Below, piece by piece: positions 52,079 through 60,782 of a stretch of 64,000 nucleotides of DNA. Source of the DNA: JAJDAH01 sp964487605 (lineage in GTDB: Bacteria > Myxococcota_A > Polyangia > Polyangiales > Polyangiaceae); assembly GCA_964487605.1 (NCBI GenBank), contig CAZARU010000028.1:1-64000 (forward strand), given 5' to 3'. How positions within the stretch are numbered: position 1 is the stretch's first letter; every line of letters starts with the position of its first letter. The notes under the pieces are model-generated. The model did no database searches, had not been told where the DNA came from, and worked only from the letters and a program-made list of their open reading frames with translations. Position numbers and translations under genes: made by a program.

Positions 52079-52857
52079 GCGTCGTCCTCGTCCTCTTCCT
52101 CGTCGACGTCCTCGCCTTCACTCGGCGGCGAGTCGGGGGTCCGCAGCTTGTAGCCCGACCCACGCAGTGTATCGAGCGGAAAGGCCTCGCCCAGCTTCGC
52201 CCGCAGGCGCCGGACGTGGATGTCGACCGTGCGCGGACCGCCCTCGTAGCGATTGCCCCAGACGTTCGAGAGAAGGTGATCCCTCGACAGCACCCGGCCA
52301 CGCCGCTCGCACAGGTACGCCAGCAGCGCGAACTCCTTGGCCGTGAGCGGGACCGCGCGCCCGCCGAGCGTCACCTCGTGCGCCGCTCGATCGACGACGA
52401 TGTCGCCCACCTTGTGTCGCTCTTCCGTGGCGAACTCGCTTCGCCGCCATTCCAGCGCGCGAATCCGCGAGTAGAGCTCTTCTGGAACGTACGGGTGGAG
52501 CACGAAATCGTCGAACCCGCTCGAGGGTTCGATCCTCGCAATCTGACCCACGGTCACCGAAACGATCGCGCCGACGCCGTCGAACGTCTGCTCCTTGCGA
52601 ACGGCCCGCAGCGCGGCGATCGCGAGGTCGGGCCTATCGAGCGCCTCGAACAGGAACGCTCGTGGATGAATGCCGAGCTCCTCGTCGTCGTCCTCCACGA
52701 GATTGACGGGATCGTCCCAGAGGTCGAGGGTTCGCACGCGGGCGCCGAGCTCCCGAAGTACCTGCGCACCGCCGTCGGGGCGCTCGAGCAGCGGCCCGTG
52801 CCCCACGACCGCGACGTACCGACGCCCTCCGCGAGGGTCAATCGATCCGGGTGCCAC
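52075..52857 (-). CDS. OmpR/PhoB-type response regulator with degenerate receiver domain
   Basis: The 260-residue protein has a C-terminal winged helix (AVPLTAKEFALLAYLCERRGRVLSRDHLLSNVWG with RTVDIHVRRLRAKLGEAFPLDTLRGSGYKL), which is clearly OmpR-like. The N-terminal half has receiver-like strands, but the acidic pair is absent (YVAVVGHG), the phospho-Asp strand reads PRAFLFEAL, and the Lys switch is His (DDFVLHPY). It is therefore expected to act without phosphorylation. The C-terminal tail is acidic. GTG at 52857 keeps the first receiver strand; an ATG at 52899 lies deeper in tldD. No histidine kinase gene is nearby. Confidence 0.83.
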   Translation of the reverse strand: MAPGSIDPRGGRRYVAVVGHGPLLERPDGGAQVLRELGARVRTLDLWDDPVNLVEDDDEELGIHPRAFLFEALDRPDLAIAALRAVRKEQTFDGVGAIVSVTVGQIARIEPSSGFDDFVLHPYVPEELYSRIRALEWRRSEFATEERHKVGDIVVDRAAHEVTLGGRAVPLTAKEFALLAYLCERRGRVLSRDHLLSNVWGNRYEGGPRTVDIHVRRLRAKLGEAFPLDTLRGSGYKLRTPDSPPSEGEDVDEEEDEDDA

Positions 52858-54283
52858 CGACGGTGATCCTCCCGATCTTGATCGTGGGGCATCCCACACC
52901 GACGGGGACGCTCTGCCCGTCCTTGCCGCACGTCCAAATGCCGTCGGAGATCTCGACGTCGGTGCCGAGCATGGTGACGTCCCGCAGCGTCTCCGGGCCG
53001 TTCCCGATGAGATTCACGCCCTTCAGCGGCGCGGTGATCCTGCCATCCTCGATCAGGTAGCTCTCGGTCAGCGAGAACACGAAGTCCCCGTTGGAGATGT
53101 CCACCTGGCCACCACCGAACGTCTTCGCGTAGACGCCGCGCTTCGTGCCCCGCAGGATCTCCTCGGGATCGTGGGGGCCGCCGAGGAGCACCGTGTTGGT
53201 CATGCGCGGCATGGGAGCGCAGGCGAAGCTCTCGCGTCGGCCGTTGCCCGTCGGACGGGTCGAGAAGTGCCGCGCCGAAAGGCGGTCCTGCATGTAGCCG
53301 CGCAAGACGCCGTCCTCGATGAGGACGTTCTTCGATGGCTCCATCCCCTCGTCGTCGACGTTGATGGAGCCACGGCTCTGCAGGAAAGTGGGGTCGTCCA
53401 CGACGGTGCAGAGCCGACTGGCGACGTCCTGCCCGACGCGCCCCGTGTAGTTGCTGGTGCCCTTGCGGTTGAAGTCCGCCTCGAGCCCGTGGCCTATCGC
53501 CTCGTGAAGGAGGATGCCGCTGTCGCCCGGAGCGAGCACCACTTCCATCTGGCCGGCCGGAGCGTCCTGGGCGTCGAGCAGCGTCAGCGCCTGGCGGACG
53601 GCGACCTCGGCGTGCCACTCGGGAGACTTCACCTGGAAGTACCCGAGCGTCATGCGACCACCTCCGCCGCTGCGGCCGGACTCCCGCTTTCCGCCTTGCT
53701 CCGCGATGGCCCGAAGACCGAAGCGCATCAGCGGCTGCACGTCCCGGACCAGACGTCCATCGCTGCTCGCGACGAGGATCTCGCGGATCTCCTCCGCGAA
53801 CGACGCCTCGACCTTGACGATGCGCGGGTCGAACGCCAGCGCGGCCTTGCTGGCGCGCTCGAGGAGCGAGCGCTTGTCGAAGCCCGAGACGTCGACGGTC
53901 GGCTGGTCGAGTTCGTAGCGCGACGGTAGGACGATCGGCTCGACACGCTGGGGCGGCAGCGTCGCGCCCGAGTGGGCGATTCTCGCCGCCGTCTCGGCGG
54001 CGCGGACCATGGCTTCCCACGTCAGATCCTCGACGTGGGCGTAGCCCGTGGCGTCGCCGCGCTGGACGCGGACGCCGACGCCCATCGACACGCTGCGAGA
54101 CGCACTCCGAGTGATGCCCTCTTCGAACGACAATCCACCACTCAACCGGTACTCGAAGAAGACGTCCGCATACGCTCCGCCCCGGCTCAGCGCCACGCCG
54201 AGGAGGCGCTGGCAGAGGTCGGCGTCGATGGCCGCCGAGCCACCCTCTGCGAAAGGTGCGCGTCGTGTCAGGCCGGGGTTCAC
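52838..54283 (-). CDS. tldD: Metalloprotease TldD
   Basis: From the GTG at 54283 the protein is 481 residues, the same as E. coli TldD. It contains the zinc motif HEAIGHGLEADF (His260 and His264 of the HExxxH), the N-terminal beta part (GLSFEEGITRSASRSVSMGVGVRV) and a C-terminal part with GGGQVDISNGDFVFSLTE and GRITVGGTRID. With TldE it forms a heterodimeric peptidase that degrades unfolded peptides and helps process peptide antibiotics. A start at ATG 54433 would add 50 residues with a CRSC pair but no family support. tldE is not seen in the window. Coding ends 20 bases inside the regulator gene. Confidence 0.9.
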   Translation of the reverse strand: MNPGLTRRAPFAEGGSAAIDADLCQRLLGVALSRGGAYADVFFEYRLSGGLSFEEGITRSASRSVSMGVGVRVQRGDATGYAHVEDLTWEAMVRAAETAARIAHSGATLPPQRVEPIVLPSRYELDQPTVDVSGFDKRSLLERASKAALAFDPRIVKVEASFAEEIREILVASSDGRLVRDVQPLMRFGLRAIAEQGGKRESGRSGGGGRMTLGYFQVKSPEWHAEVAVRQALTLLDAQDAPAGQMEVVLAPGDSGILLHEAIGHGLEADFNRKGTSNYTGRVGQDVASRLCTVVDDPTFLQSRGSINVDDEGMEPSKNVLIEDGVLRGYMQDRLSARHFSTRPTGNGRRESFACAPMPRMTNTVLLGGPHDPEEILRGTKRGVYAKTFGGGQVDISNGDFVFSLTESYLIEDGRITAPLKGVNLIGNGPETLRDVTMLGTDVEISDGIWTCGKDGQSVPVGVGCPTIKIGRITVGGTRID

Positions 54284-54431
54284 GGGCCCGAACCATGCTG
54301 CGTCGGCGCGACGCTCGCAAGAGCGGCAGCGGGGGGGACCGGCCGGGCCGCGCTGGGCTCGCCTCGGGGGCGGATCTTCAGGAAAGAGGGGTTCGTCGAG
54401 CGTTCGGGAGATCGCGGAGGTATCCTGGGCC

Positions 54432-55010
54432 ATGGGGTCCGATGCCTCTCCGCGTGTGCAAGCGGCGACCGTGCGCGTGCGCCGCGCGTGGGTGCAGGAG
54501 AATCACGGTGAGGCCGGCGTCACGCGACTCCTGGCGTCGTGCTCTTCACCGTTACGGCAGCTTCTCTCGCAGGAGGACGTCGCGCCCGGCACGTGGGTGG
54601 ACTTCGAGCTGTTCGTCGAGTCCACCGTGCTCGTGGACAAGCTATTCGGCTCGGGAGATCTCGAGCTTGGGCGCGCCATCGGACGTTTCGCGGCCGGCCA
54701 CGCACAGGGCGTGTGGAAGACGTTCTTCATCAAGCACCTTCCCCCGACGATCGTGATGAGGCTGGCCTCTGGCATGTGGCACCACCACTACGACGCAGGA
54801 AGGCTGACGACGCGCACTGCCGGCTCGACCGGGCTCCTTCTGACGATCTCGGACTGGCCGCGACCGCACCGAGCGCACTGCCTTTCGATTGCGGGTTGGA
54901 TGCACGGGACGCTGGAGCTCGGGCCACGCACCGACATCGTGGTCCAGGAACTCTCGTGTCGAGCGCAGAAGGCAGCCACGTGCGACTTCCGGCTCTCGTG
55001 GAGATCGTGA
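54432..55010 (+). CDS. Probable V4R/DUF2378-like sensor-domain protein
   Basis: A 192-residue protein, ATG at 54432 in the palindrome CCATGG. It reads as a mixed alpha/beta domain with VDFELFVESTVLVDKLF, RAIGRFAAGHAQGVWKTFF and a C-terminal CRAQKAATCDFRLSWRS. The last piece (C-x6-C-x-F-x-L-x-W) is characteristic of V4R and heme/small-molecule-binding domains in DUF2378-type proteins that are abundant in myxobacteria. It may bind a small hydrophobic ligand. It converges with the TPR protein gene with a seven-base gap. No output domain is attached, so it would work with a partner. Family assignment is by pattern. Confidence 0.55.
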   Translation: MGSDASPRVQAATVRVRRAWVQENHGEAGVTRLLASCSSPLRQLLSQEDVAPGTWVDFELFVESTVLVDKLFGSGDLELGRAIGRFAAGHAQGVWKTFFIKHLPPTIVMRLASGMWHHHYDAGRLTTRTAGSTGLLLTISDWPRPHRAHCLSIAGWMHGTLELGPRTDIVVQELSCRAQKAATCDFRLSWRS

Positions 55011-55017
55011 GCGGCTG

Positions 55018-57750
55018 CTACTTCGTGTCGAAGAGTTCGTCGAACACCTTGTCGAACTCGTCATCGTCGTTGATGACCCGCGCCGCCGGACGCGGCGGCT
55101 CGGGTGGGTTCAGTGAAGCGATTCTGTCCTTCACATCGCGGTAGCCCGGGTCTCTCCGGGCGATCTTCTGGAAGTAGTAGAGGGCCTCTTCGGTGTTGGT
55201 CTGCAGCTCGTACACGTTCCCGAGGTCGTAATACAGGCTCATTTCCTGCTCCACGGTCTTCTGGGCGGCGTGAAGGCCCTTCACGTACGCATCCGCGGCT
55301 TCGGCGAAGCGCCCCTGCTCCAGGTGGATCATGCCGACCATCGCGAAGCACATGCACTCCCGGGTCGAATCCTGCGCTGCGACGGTGAACTCGTTGATGG
55401 CGTCCGACAGAAGCCCCATCTCCTTGTACGCGACTCCGAGGTCGTAGTGCGTCGCGCTGTCGCCTTCGGCGACGGTCGCCGACACGCCCTCCTTGAACTT
55501 CGCGAAGACTTGGTCGACGTCGACCTCTTCCGCTTCGCTCGCGAACGCCGGCCGCCCGCTCGGCGCGCTGGGCCCGGTCAGGTCGTCGAACTCGTCGAGC
55601 GCGTCGAGGGACGCCGCGATGTCGAAAGACCGATCCGGCTCGGCCGGCGCGAGGGACGCCGCTCCCACCTCGTGCGCGCCACTCTCGCCGGGCGTTCCGC
55701 GCAGCTCGTCGAGCTCACGCAGGCGCTCGATGAGCAGCGGATGCCCGGGCGTCCGCGTGAGCTGATCCTCGATGATCATGCGGGCGTCGTCCTCGAGGCC
55801 GCGGCTCAAGAAGAACTCGGCCTCCTCGAGGACCTCCTCGACCGCGGACGCGTCGGCTCCCGTACCGCCGGAAGCCTCCGGCGCGGCCAGACCGACGAGG
55901 GAGTCCTCTTCCAGGTCGCCGAACGCCGGGAGCGGTTCGCCGAGCTCCATCCCCTGGGGCGCCGTGGCGTCCGTGACGTCGTCGAACGTGTCGATGCGCG
56001 GGTTGGACGGCGGCGCCTCCGCGGCGAGGGGAAAACTGGGGAGAGGCTCGCCGAAAGGATCGTCCACGGCGTCGAACACCGGTGCGCTCACCGCCGCGTG
56101 CTCGCCGCTCCCCATGGCGGCCGCCGCGCCCACCTCTTCGAGGTCGTACGACGGCAGCGGCTCACCGGGATCGAAGTCGGCCATCGGCGCCGGTGCCGCG
56201 TCGTCGTCGTCGTCGAAGGCGGTCTCGAACGCGTCACGCCCAGCGTCACCGGGCTGCGCGTAGGTCGAACCCACCACGATGCCCATGTCCTCGAGCATCT
56301 GCAGCGCCGTTGGATGCTCCGGCTCGCGCTCGAGCACGCGGTAGAGCTCCTGGGCCGCGGGGTCGAGCTGTCCCTGGTCCACGTGGATGGCCGCGATCGT
56401 GATCATCTCGCCGATGGAGCCGTCCTCGTCGCCCGCCTCACCCAGGACGTCACGCAGCTTCTCGCGGATGGGCACCGATCGGGGATCGATCTCCAGCGCG
56501 ATCTGAAGGGTCTCGGTAGCCTTGCTGTAGAGCCTGAGCTTCCGAAAGCTCTCGGCGTCCACGACGGCCTTGCGCGCGTGTGCGCGCGCATCGAAGGAGT
56601 CCGCGATGTCCCCGAGCTCCTCGACGGCCTCGATGCTCTCGTCCACTATGACGACGTCGGGGGCGCTCGTCATCGGTCGTCGCGGGGCCGTGGTGACCTC
56701 GCTTTCGAAGCCCTCGAACTCGTCCTCGCCGACCTCGACCACGTAGGCCTCGGAAGCCGGCAGCTCGTCGACGAACTCCGCTTCGACGCTGATCATGGCG
56801 TCCTCGGCGGCGGCGCGCTGCGGCGGGCCGAGGGACGCCAGCGCCCGCACCTGCTCGTCGTGGGGCGCGACGGCCACCAGGTGATCCAGGACCTCGCGGA
56901 GCAGGGCCGTCTCGCCCGTCTCGCGCGCGAGGCGAGCCATCTCCTTGTAGACCTCGACGGCCTTCTCCGCCTGACCTATGGCGTTGAACGCCTGACCGAG
57001 CAGCGACAGGGTACCCAGGTCCTTGGGATTGGCCTGAAAACAGATCTGAAGCTTCGCGAGCGCCTGCAGACCGTCCTGCTGCGTTCCACCCTGCAGGTAC
57101 AGTTCGGCAGCAAGGCGCGCGAACTTCACGTCCTGGCGGAAGTGGAGGATCCGCTCGATGACCTTCAGCGCATCGTCCCGCCGGTTCAGCTTCATCAGGA
57201 GCTCGGCGGCCAGCGAGAAGGAGTCGATGGCCTCGTCCAGGCTCTGAACTCGGCAGCACGCCTCGGCCAGCCGCAGATGGGGAAGTGGATTCGACGCGTC
57301 CAGGGCCACCATTCGCCGAAACACGTCGATGGCATCGCGGTCGCGCCCGGCGCGCTGCAGACGCGTCGCTACCTCGTCGTACGCGGCCAGGGCGTCACTG
57401 GTGAGGCCGAGCTGCGTGTAGATCTCGGCGAGCTTCGGGACGATGTGCCCGTAGCGGTCCCCGAGCTGCGGCGCGAACTTCTGGATGAGCTCTCGGATCT
57501 GCTTGTAGACCGCGATGGCCTTGAGGGCGAAGCCCTGCGCGGCGTAGTACTGACCGACACGGTCGTAGGTGGCGATGGCATCGGCGTACGCCTCCATCCG
57601 AGCCTGGAGATCTCCGATCTTCAGCAGAGTCCGCGCATCGCTCGGATCCTGCTGGACGATCTTCTGGTACTCCTCGATCGCCCGGTCGTACCTCTTCTTG
57701 TCGACGTACTTCTGGGCTGCCTGGAGGATCTTTTCGCGGTCTGCGGCCAC
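55018..57750 (-). CDS. Large cytoplasmic TPR protein with GEPLP repeats
   Basis: A 910-residue protein with no signal or membrane segment. Residues 1-280 are tandem TPR helices (YDRAIEEYQKIVQQDPSDARTLLKIGDL, AYADAIATYDRVGQYYAAQG). A middle of 330-650 is acidic and low-complexity, with TPR-like pieces. Residues 740-880 are further TPRs (ATHYDLGVAYKEMGLLSDAINEFTVAAQ), and an acidic tail ends DEFDKVFDELFDTK. In the acidic middle GEPLPSYDLEE, GEPLPSFPLAAE and GEPLPAFGDLEE recur near residues 525, 563 and 600, like docking motifs. The start is GTG. A scaffold for a motility, polarity or secretion machine is plausible but unproven. Confidence 0.85.
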   Translation of the reverse strand: MAADREKILQAAQKYVDKKRYDRAIEEYQKIVQQDPSDARTLLKIGDLQARMEAYADAIATYDRVGQYYAAQGFALKAIAVYKQIRELIQKFAPQLGDRYGHIVPKLAEIYTQLGLTSDALAAYDEVATRLQRAGRDRDAIDVFRRMVALDASNPLPHLRLAEACCRVQSLDEAIDSFSLAAELLMKLNRRDDALKVIERILHFRQDVKFARLAAELYLQGGTQQDGLQALAKLQICFQANPKDLGTLSLLGQAFNAIGQAEKAVEVYKEMARLARETGETALLREVLDHLVAVAPHDEQVRALASLGPPQRAAAEDAMISVEAEFVDELPASEAYVVEVGEDEFEGFESEVTTAPRRPMTSAPDVVIVDESIEAVEELGDIADSFDARAHARKAVVDAESFRKLRLYSKATETLQIALEIDPRSVPIREKLRDVLGEAGDEDGSIGEMITIAAIHVDQGQLDPAAQELYRVLEREPEHPTALQMLEDMGIVVGSTYAQPGDAGRDAFETAFDDDDDAAPAPMADFDPGEPLPSYDLEEVGAAAAMGSGEHAAVSAPVFDAVDDPFGEPLPSFPLAAEAPPSNPRIDTFDDVTDATAPQGMELGEPLPAFGDLEEDSLVGLAAPEASGGTGADASAVEEVLEEAEFFLSRGLEDDARMIIEDQLTRTPGHPLLIERLRELDELRGTPGESGAHEVGAASLAPAEPDRSFDIAASLDALDEFDDLTGPSAPSGRPAFASEAEEVDVDQVFAKFKEGVSATVAEGDSATHYDLGVAYKEMGLLSDAINEFTVAAQDSTRECMCFAMVGMIHLEQGRFAEAADAYVKGLHAAQKTVEQEMSLYYDLGNVYELQTNTEEALYYFQKIARRDPGYRDVKDRIASLNPPEPPRPAARVINDDDEFDKVFDELFDTK

Positions 57751-57789
57751 TCGCCCGGGTTCTCACACGGATGGAGCTACAAGCGCCAA

Positions 57790-57819
57790 ATCGTACGGGA
57801 TCCCGAGGGGTTCGATCAA
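57790..57819 (-). promoter_or_regulatory. Predicted promoter of the TPR protein gene
   Basis: On the minus strand TTGATC (57819-57814) and TACGAT (57795-57790) are separated by 18 bases. The predicted start near 57783 leaves about 33 bases to the GTG at 57750. Each box matches consensus in 4 of 6 positions. The rest of the 256-base gap up to the hydrolase gene shows no further gene. Confidence 0.35.
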
Positions 57820-58006
57820 GCAGACCGACCGCGGGAGCACCCCGGCGCGCGCATCGCGCCCGCGATGGCCACGAGTTCCCGATGGAACGGCCCGGTTCCG
57901 TTCCCGGGTGGAGGTGGGCGGGTCGCCTACCCGGAGCCACGGGCGCAGCCACCCGCGCCCCCACGAGCGCCCGAATTAGACCGGTGGTGGGCGGCGCCGG
58001 GAGCGG

Positions 58007-58859
58007 TCAGTTCGCGAAGAGCGGACCGTGAGCTGCGATGAGCTCCCGGTCGTTCGTATCGTCGGGGTGGAAGCCGGGGCGGACGTAGTCGAGCGCCCCG
58101 AACCAGAACCGGATGAACACACGCTCGCGGAAGAAACCGTACGCGAGGACGTCCCACCACGCGCGCACCGACACGACCAGCCCCGCGCGCGCCAGCAAGA
58201 TCACGAAGGGGACGCCGACGAAGAGGCCGGCGTGGAGCACGCACAGGAAGAACCCGAGCATGCGGACGAAGTAAGATCCGCTGACGTACCGCAGCACGTC
58301 GAACGCGACGGCCTTGTGCTCGAGCTCCTCCAGGGCATGCCACTCGTAGAGATCACGCATCACCGGATGGGCGCCGGCCATCGTTCGGTCGCGCAGCGTC
58401 ATGCGCGCCATGACGGCCGTGAAGTGCTCCACCGCAGCCGTGATGGAGAGCGCGACGACGTGTCCGGGACCGACCATGGGCAGCCTGCACAGGGCCACGG
58501 TACACCGTGAGAAACCCCCCGAGTCCGAGTCCCTGGGCGCGAAGCACGTCGAGAAACGCATCGTGCGCAGCCCCATGGCGGGCTTCTTGCGCCATGAACG
58601 CGCGCACGTCCTCACGTAGCGCTCGATCCTCGATGCCCTTCTCGAAGTGCCTCACGGATCTGACGAAGAAGCGTTCCCCCTCGGGAAAGAGCGCCCCGAG
58701 CGCGTTCACGAACTGGGTCACCCCCGGATGGCCCTCGAACCACACGAGGGGCACGCGGGCGTCGAAATCGAACACCGGGCGTCGAACGACGATCGGACGC
58801 GCCGCGGCGTGGACCCCGTCGTGGTCGGCCGAAACACCCACTCCACCTTTTCGCGTCAT
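58007..58859 (-). pseudogene. Metal-dependent hydrolase (PF10118-like), frameshifted
   Basis: Two overlapping frames together encode one protein. The 5' part (ATG 58859, MTRKGGVGVSADHDGVH) contains QEARHGAAHDAFLDVL. The 3' part contains AAVEHFTAVMARMTLRDRT, LYEWHALEELEHKAVAFDVL and two hydrophobic helices. The E/H-rich motifs match the predicted metal-dependent hydrolase family of bacterial membrane-associated diiron-like proteins. The frame changes at a run of six C at 58515-58520 (six G on the coding strand). Removing one base joins the halves as GLGLGGFSRCTVALCRLP. Either the gene is broken or the run was miscounted. The total span is 853 bases, one more than a multiple of three. Confidence 0.75.
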
Positions 58860-59084
58860 GACGCCCGCCTCGCCCGCATCGTAGCGAAGTCTCGACTCCG
58901 CCGCCGCGCCCATCGTGTCGGCGCACGCCGCCGTCTCCACGCCGGCGAGGCGCCGGGTGCAAGGTGCTGCACCGCTGCACGGCCCGGCACGTCGCCGGTG
59001 CACGAGCGTGCACTCTGGGCCGGATTCGACCGGGAATTCCGCGGTGACCTGCCCTGGCACGGCCCCTGCTCTGGACCCGTGTCG

Positions 59085-59093
59085 AAAAGGAGA
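59085..59093 (+). promoter_or_regulatory. Strong Shine-Dalgarno for the secreted protein gene
   Basis: AAAAGGAGA precedes the ATG at 59102 with the GGAG ending nine bases upstream. This is one of the best ribosome sites in the window and suggests strong expression of the small secreted protein. Confidence 0.7.
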
Positions 59094-59101
59094 CCCCACC
59101 C

Positions 59102-59494
59102 ATGAACGTCGCAAAGATCGTCGCCCTCGCCCTCGCCACCTCGGTCGCCGCCCTCGCCGGTGCGGCCCCTGCCGGACCCGACGCTCGGGTGGAAGTCGTG
59201 AACGAAGATCCCGACGCGCGCGACCGCGTATGCAGCTCGTCCGACGTCGGCAAGGCGTTCCGGAGGCAGGAAGCGGTCGTCGAGGAGGCGTGCTCCAACG
59301 GCAGCGAGGTCTGCCAGAAGATCCTGGTGTACCGGGACTGGACGGTCGCCTCGAAGTCGAGGGACGGGCGTGCCTGCATGTGGAAGGAAGGCCGCCGTCA
59401 GTTCAGCATGCTCGAGTGCGAGCCGCGACCGGACGGCTTTCAGGGACGCACTTGCCTGAGTGTGGGACAGCAGTACCTCATCCGGAACCGCTAG
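59102..59494 (+). CDS. Small secreted cysteine-rich protein
   Basis: A 130-residue protein with a signal peptide (MNVAKIVALALATSVAALAGAAPAG, cleavage likely after residue 21-23). The mature part carries six Cys (VCSSSD, EACSNGSEVCQ, ACMWKEG, ECEP, TCLSVG), so three disulfides are possible. It is small, mixed-charge and Arg-rich. No family recognised. A strong Shine-Dalgarno precedes it. It is convergent with lpxA, and the two genes overlap by 17 bases at their 3' ends. It is probably exported to the periplasm or outside. Confidence 0.72.
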   Translation: MNVAKIVALALATSVAALAGAAPAGPDARVEVVNEDPDARDRVCSSSDVGKAFRRQEAVVEEACSNGSEVCQKILVYRDWTVASKSRDGRACMWKEGRRQFSMLECEPRPDGFQGRTCLSVGQQYLIRNR

Positions 59495-60323
59495 GCCGGA
59501 AGGAGGTCGTTCGACCGACCCCGGGCAAAGTGTCACCGGGCGCGGATGCTCGTTGAAGCATGTGTTCGCGGATGAACGCGACGAGCCGCGAAACGAACGC
59601 ATCATCCTCGAACTCTCGGTCGGCAACCTCCGTGGCCGCAGCCAGCGGTTCGCCCGAACGCCACAGGAGGCGGAACGCACGGCGCAGCGCGGCTCGAGAG
59701 GCCTGGGGCACGGCGTTTCGGCGCAGGCCGACCACGTTGAGCGCACGCACGCGCGCGCGATCACCCGCGGCGATGACGAAGGGCGGAACGCTTCGCTCGA
59801 CCTTCGCGCCCCCGGCGAGGAAAGAGAGCTCGCCGATGCGCGCGAAGGGGGCCACCGCGACGTGGCCGCCGAGCACTGCGCCGCGCTCCACGTGCACGTG
59901 CCCACCGAGCGTGGCGAGATTCGTCAGCACCACGTCGTCTTCGACGAGGGCGTCGTGGGCGACGTGGGCGCCGACCATCAGGAGGCAGCGCGACCCGATG
60001 CGCGTCGTCCCGCCGCCGGCACGGGTGCCGCGATGCACGGTCACCTGCTCTCGAAGCACGTTCTCGTCCCCGACGACCACTTCGGTTCGCTCGCCCGCGA
60101 ACCGCCGGTCCTGCGGCGCAGTCCCGATCGACGCGAAGGGGTAGACGACGTTTCGCGCGCCGAGGCGGGTGGGACCTTCGACCACGACGTGAGAAAGGAG
60201 ACGTGTTCCAGCCCCGACGACGACGTCGGATGAGATTCGACAGTAGGGACCGATCTCGGCGCCGGCCTCGAGGACTGCACCGTCCTCGACGATGGCCGTC
60301 GGGTGAACCGTCGCCTTGCTCAT
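59478..60323 (-). CDS. lpxA: Acyl-ACP--UDP-N-acetylglucosamine O-acyltransferase
   Basis: The 281-residue left-handed beta-helix enzyme starts lipid A synthesis by adding the first acyl chain to UDP-GlcNAc. Hexapeptide repeats fill residues 5-190. LLMVGAHVAHDALVEDD (115-130) holds His120 and the catalytic-type His123. VVYPFASIGTAPQDRRFAGE and REQVTVHRGT are other LpxA blocks, and the C-terminal helical part (LNVVGLRRN) follows. The ATG overlaps the fabZ stop (ATGA). The last residues overlap the convergent secreted protein gene. lpxB is not adjacent. Confidence 0.94.
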   Translation of the reverse strand: MSKATVHPTAIVEDGAVLEAGAEIGPYCRISSDVVVGAGTRLLSHVVVEGPTRLGARNVVYPFASIGTAPQDRRFAGERTEVVVGDENVLREQVTVHRGTRAGGGTTRIGSRCLLMVGAHVAHDALVEDDVVLTNLATLGGHVHVERGAVLGGHVAVAPFARIGELSFLAGGAKVERSVPPFVIAAGDRARVRALNVVGLRRNAVPQASRAALRRAFRLLWRSGEPLAAATEVADREFEDDAFVSRLVAFIREHMLQRASAPGDTLPGVGRTTSFRPSGSG

Positions 60324-60775
60324 CCGCCCCGGTCGACGATCGACGCCAGGAGTTCGCCCTGCGCGCACAGCGTGCCATCCACCGTCGCTTCGCCGCGCAA
60401 CTTCCAGACGTTCGAACGATGGTGAACGACCTCGACGTAGAGGTCGAGACGGTCGCCCGGGGTCACCGTGTGCCGGAACTTCGCCTTGTCGATCCCGAGG
60501 AAGTACATCAGGCTCGTGGACGCATCGAAGGGCTCCGAGGCGTAGGCGAGGATCCCACCGATCTGCGCCAGCGCCTCGATGACGAGCACACCCGGCATGA
60601 TGGGACGACCGGGGAAATGCCCCGGGCACCACGGCTCGTTGGAGCTCACCATCTTCACGCCGCGGATGTACTCGCCCTTTTCGATCTCGGTCACGCGATC
60701 CACCATGACGAAGGGGTAGCGATGGGGCAGGATCTCGAGGATCTTCGGGATCTCGATCTTCAGGCGCTTGTTCAT
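60320..60775 (-). CDS. fabZ: 3-hydroxyacyl-[acyl-carrier-protein] dehydratase
   Basis: The 151-residue hot-dog enzyme dehydrates 3-hydroxyacyl-ACP in fatty acid synthesis. It has ILPHRYPFVMVDRV and the catalytic segment GHFPGRPIMPGVLVIEALAQ with His53 and Glu67. KAKFRHTVTPGDRLDLYVEV and WKLRGEATVDG complete the fold. It provides or competes for the hydroxyacyl-ACP pool used by LpxA and LpxD. It lies seven bases downstream of lpxD and overlaps lpxA by ATGA. The long frame upstream of the ATG is lpxD in another phase. Confidence 0.96.
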   Translation of the reverse strand: MNKRLKIEIPKILEILPHRYPFVMVDRVTEIEKGEYIRGVKMVSSNEPWCPGHFPGRPIMPGVLVIEALAQIGGILAYASEPFDASTSLMYFLGIDKAKFRHTVTPGDRLDLYVEVVHHRSNVWKLRGEATVDGTLCAQGELLASIVDRGG

Positions 60776-60782
60776 GGGGACA

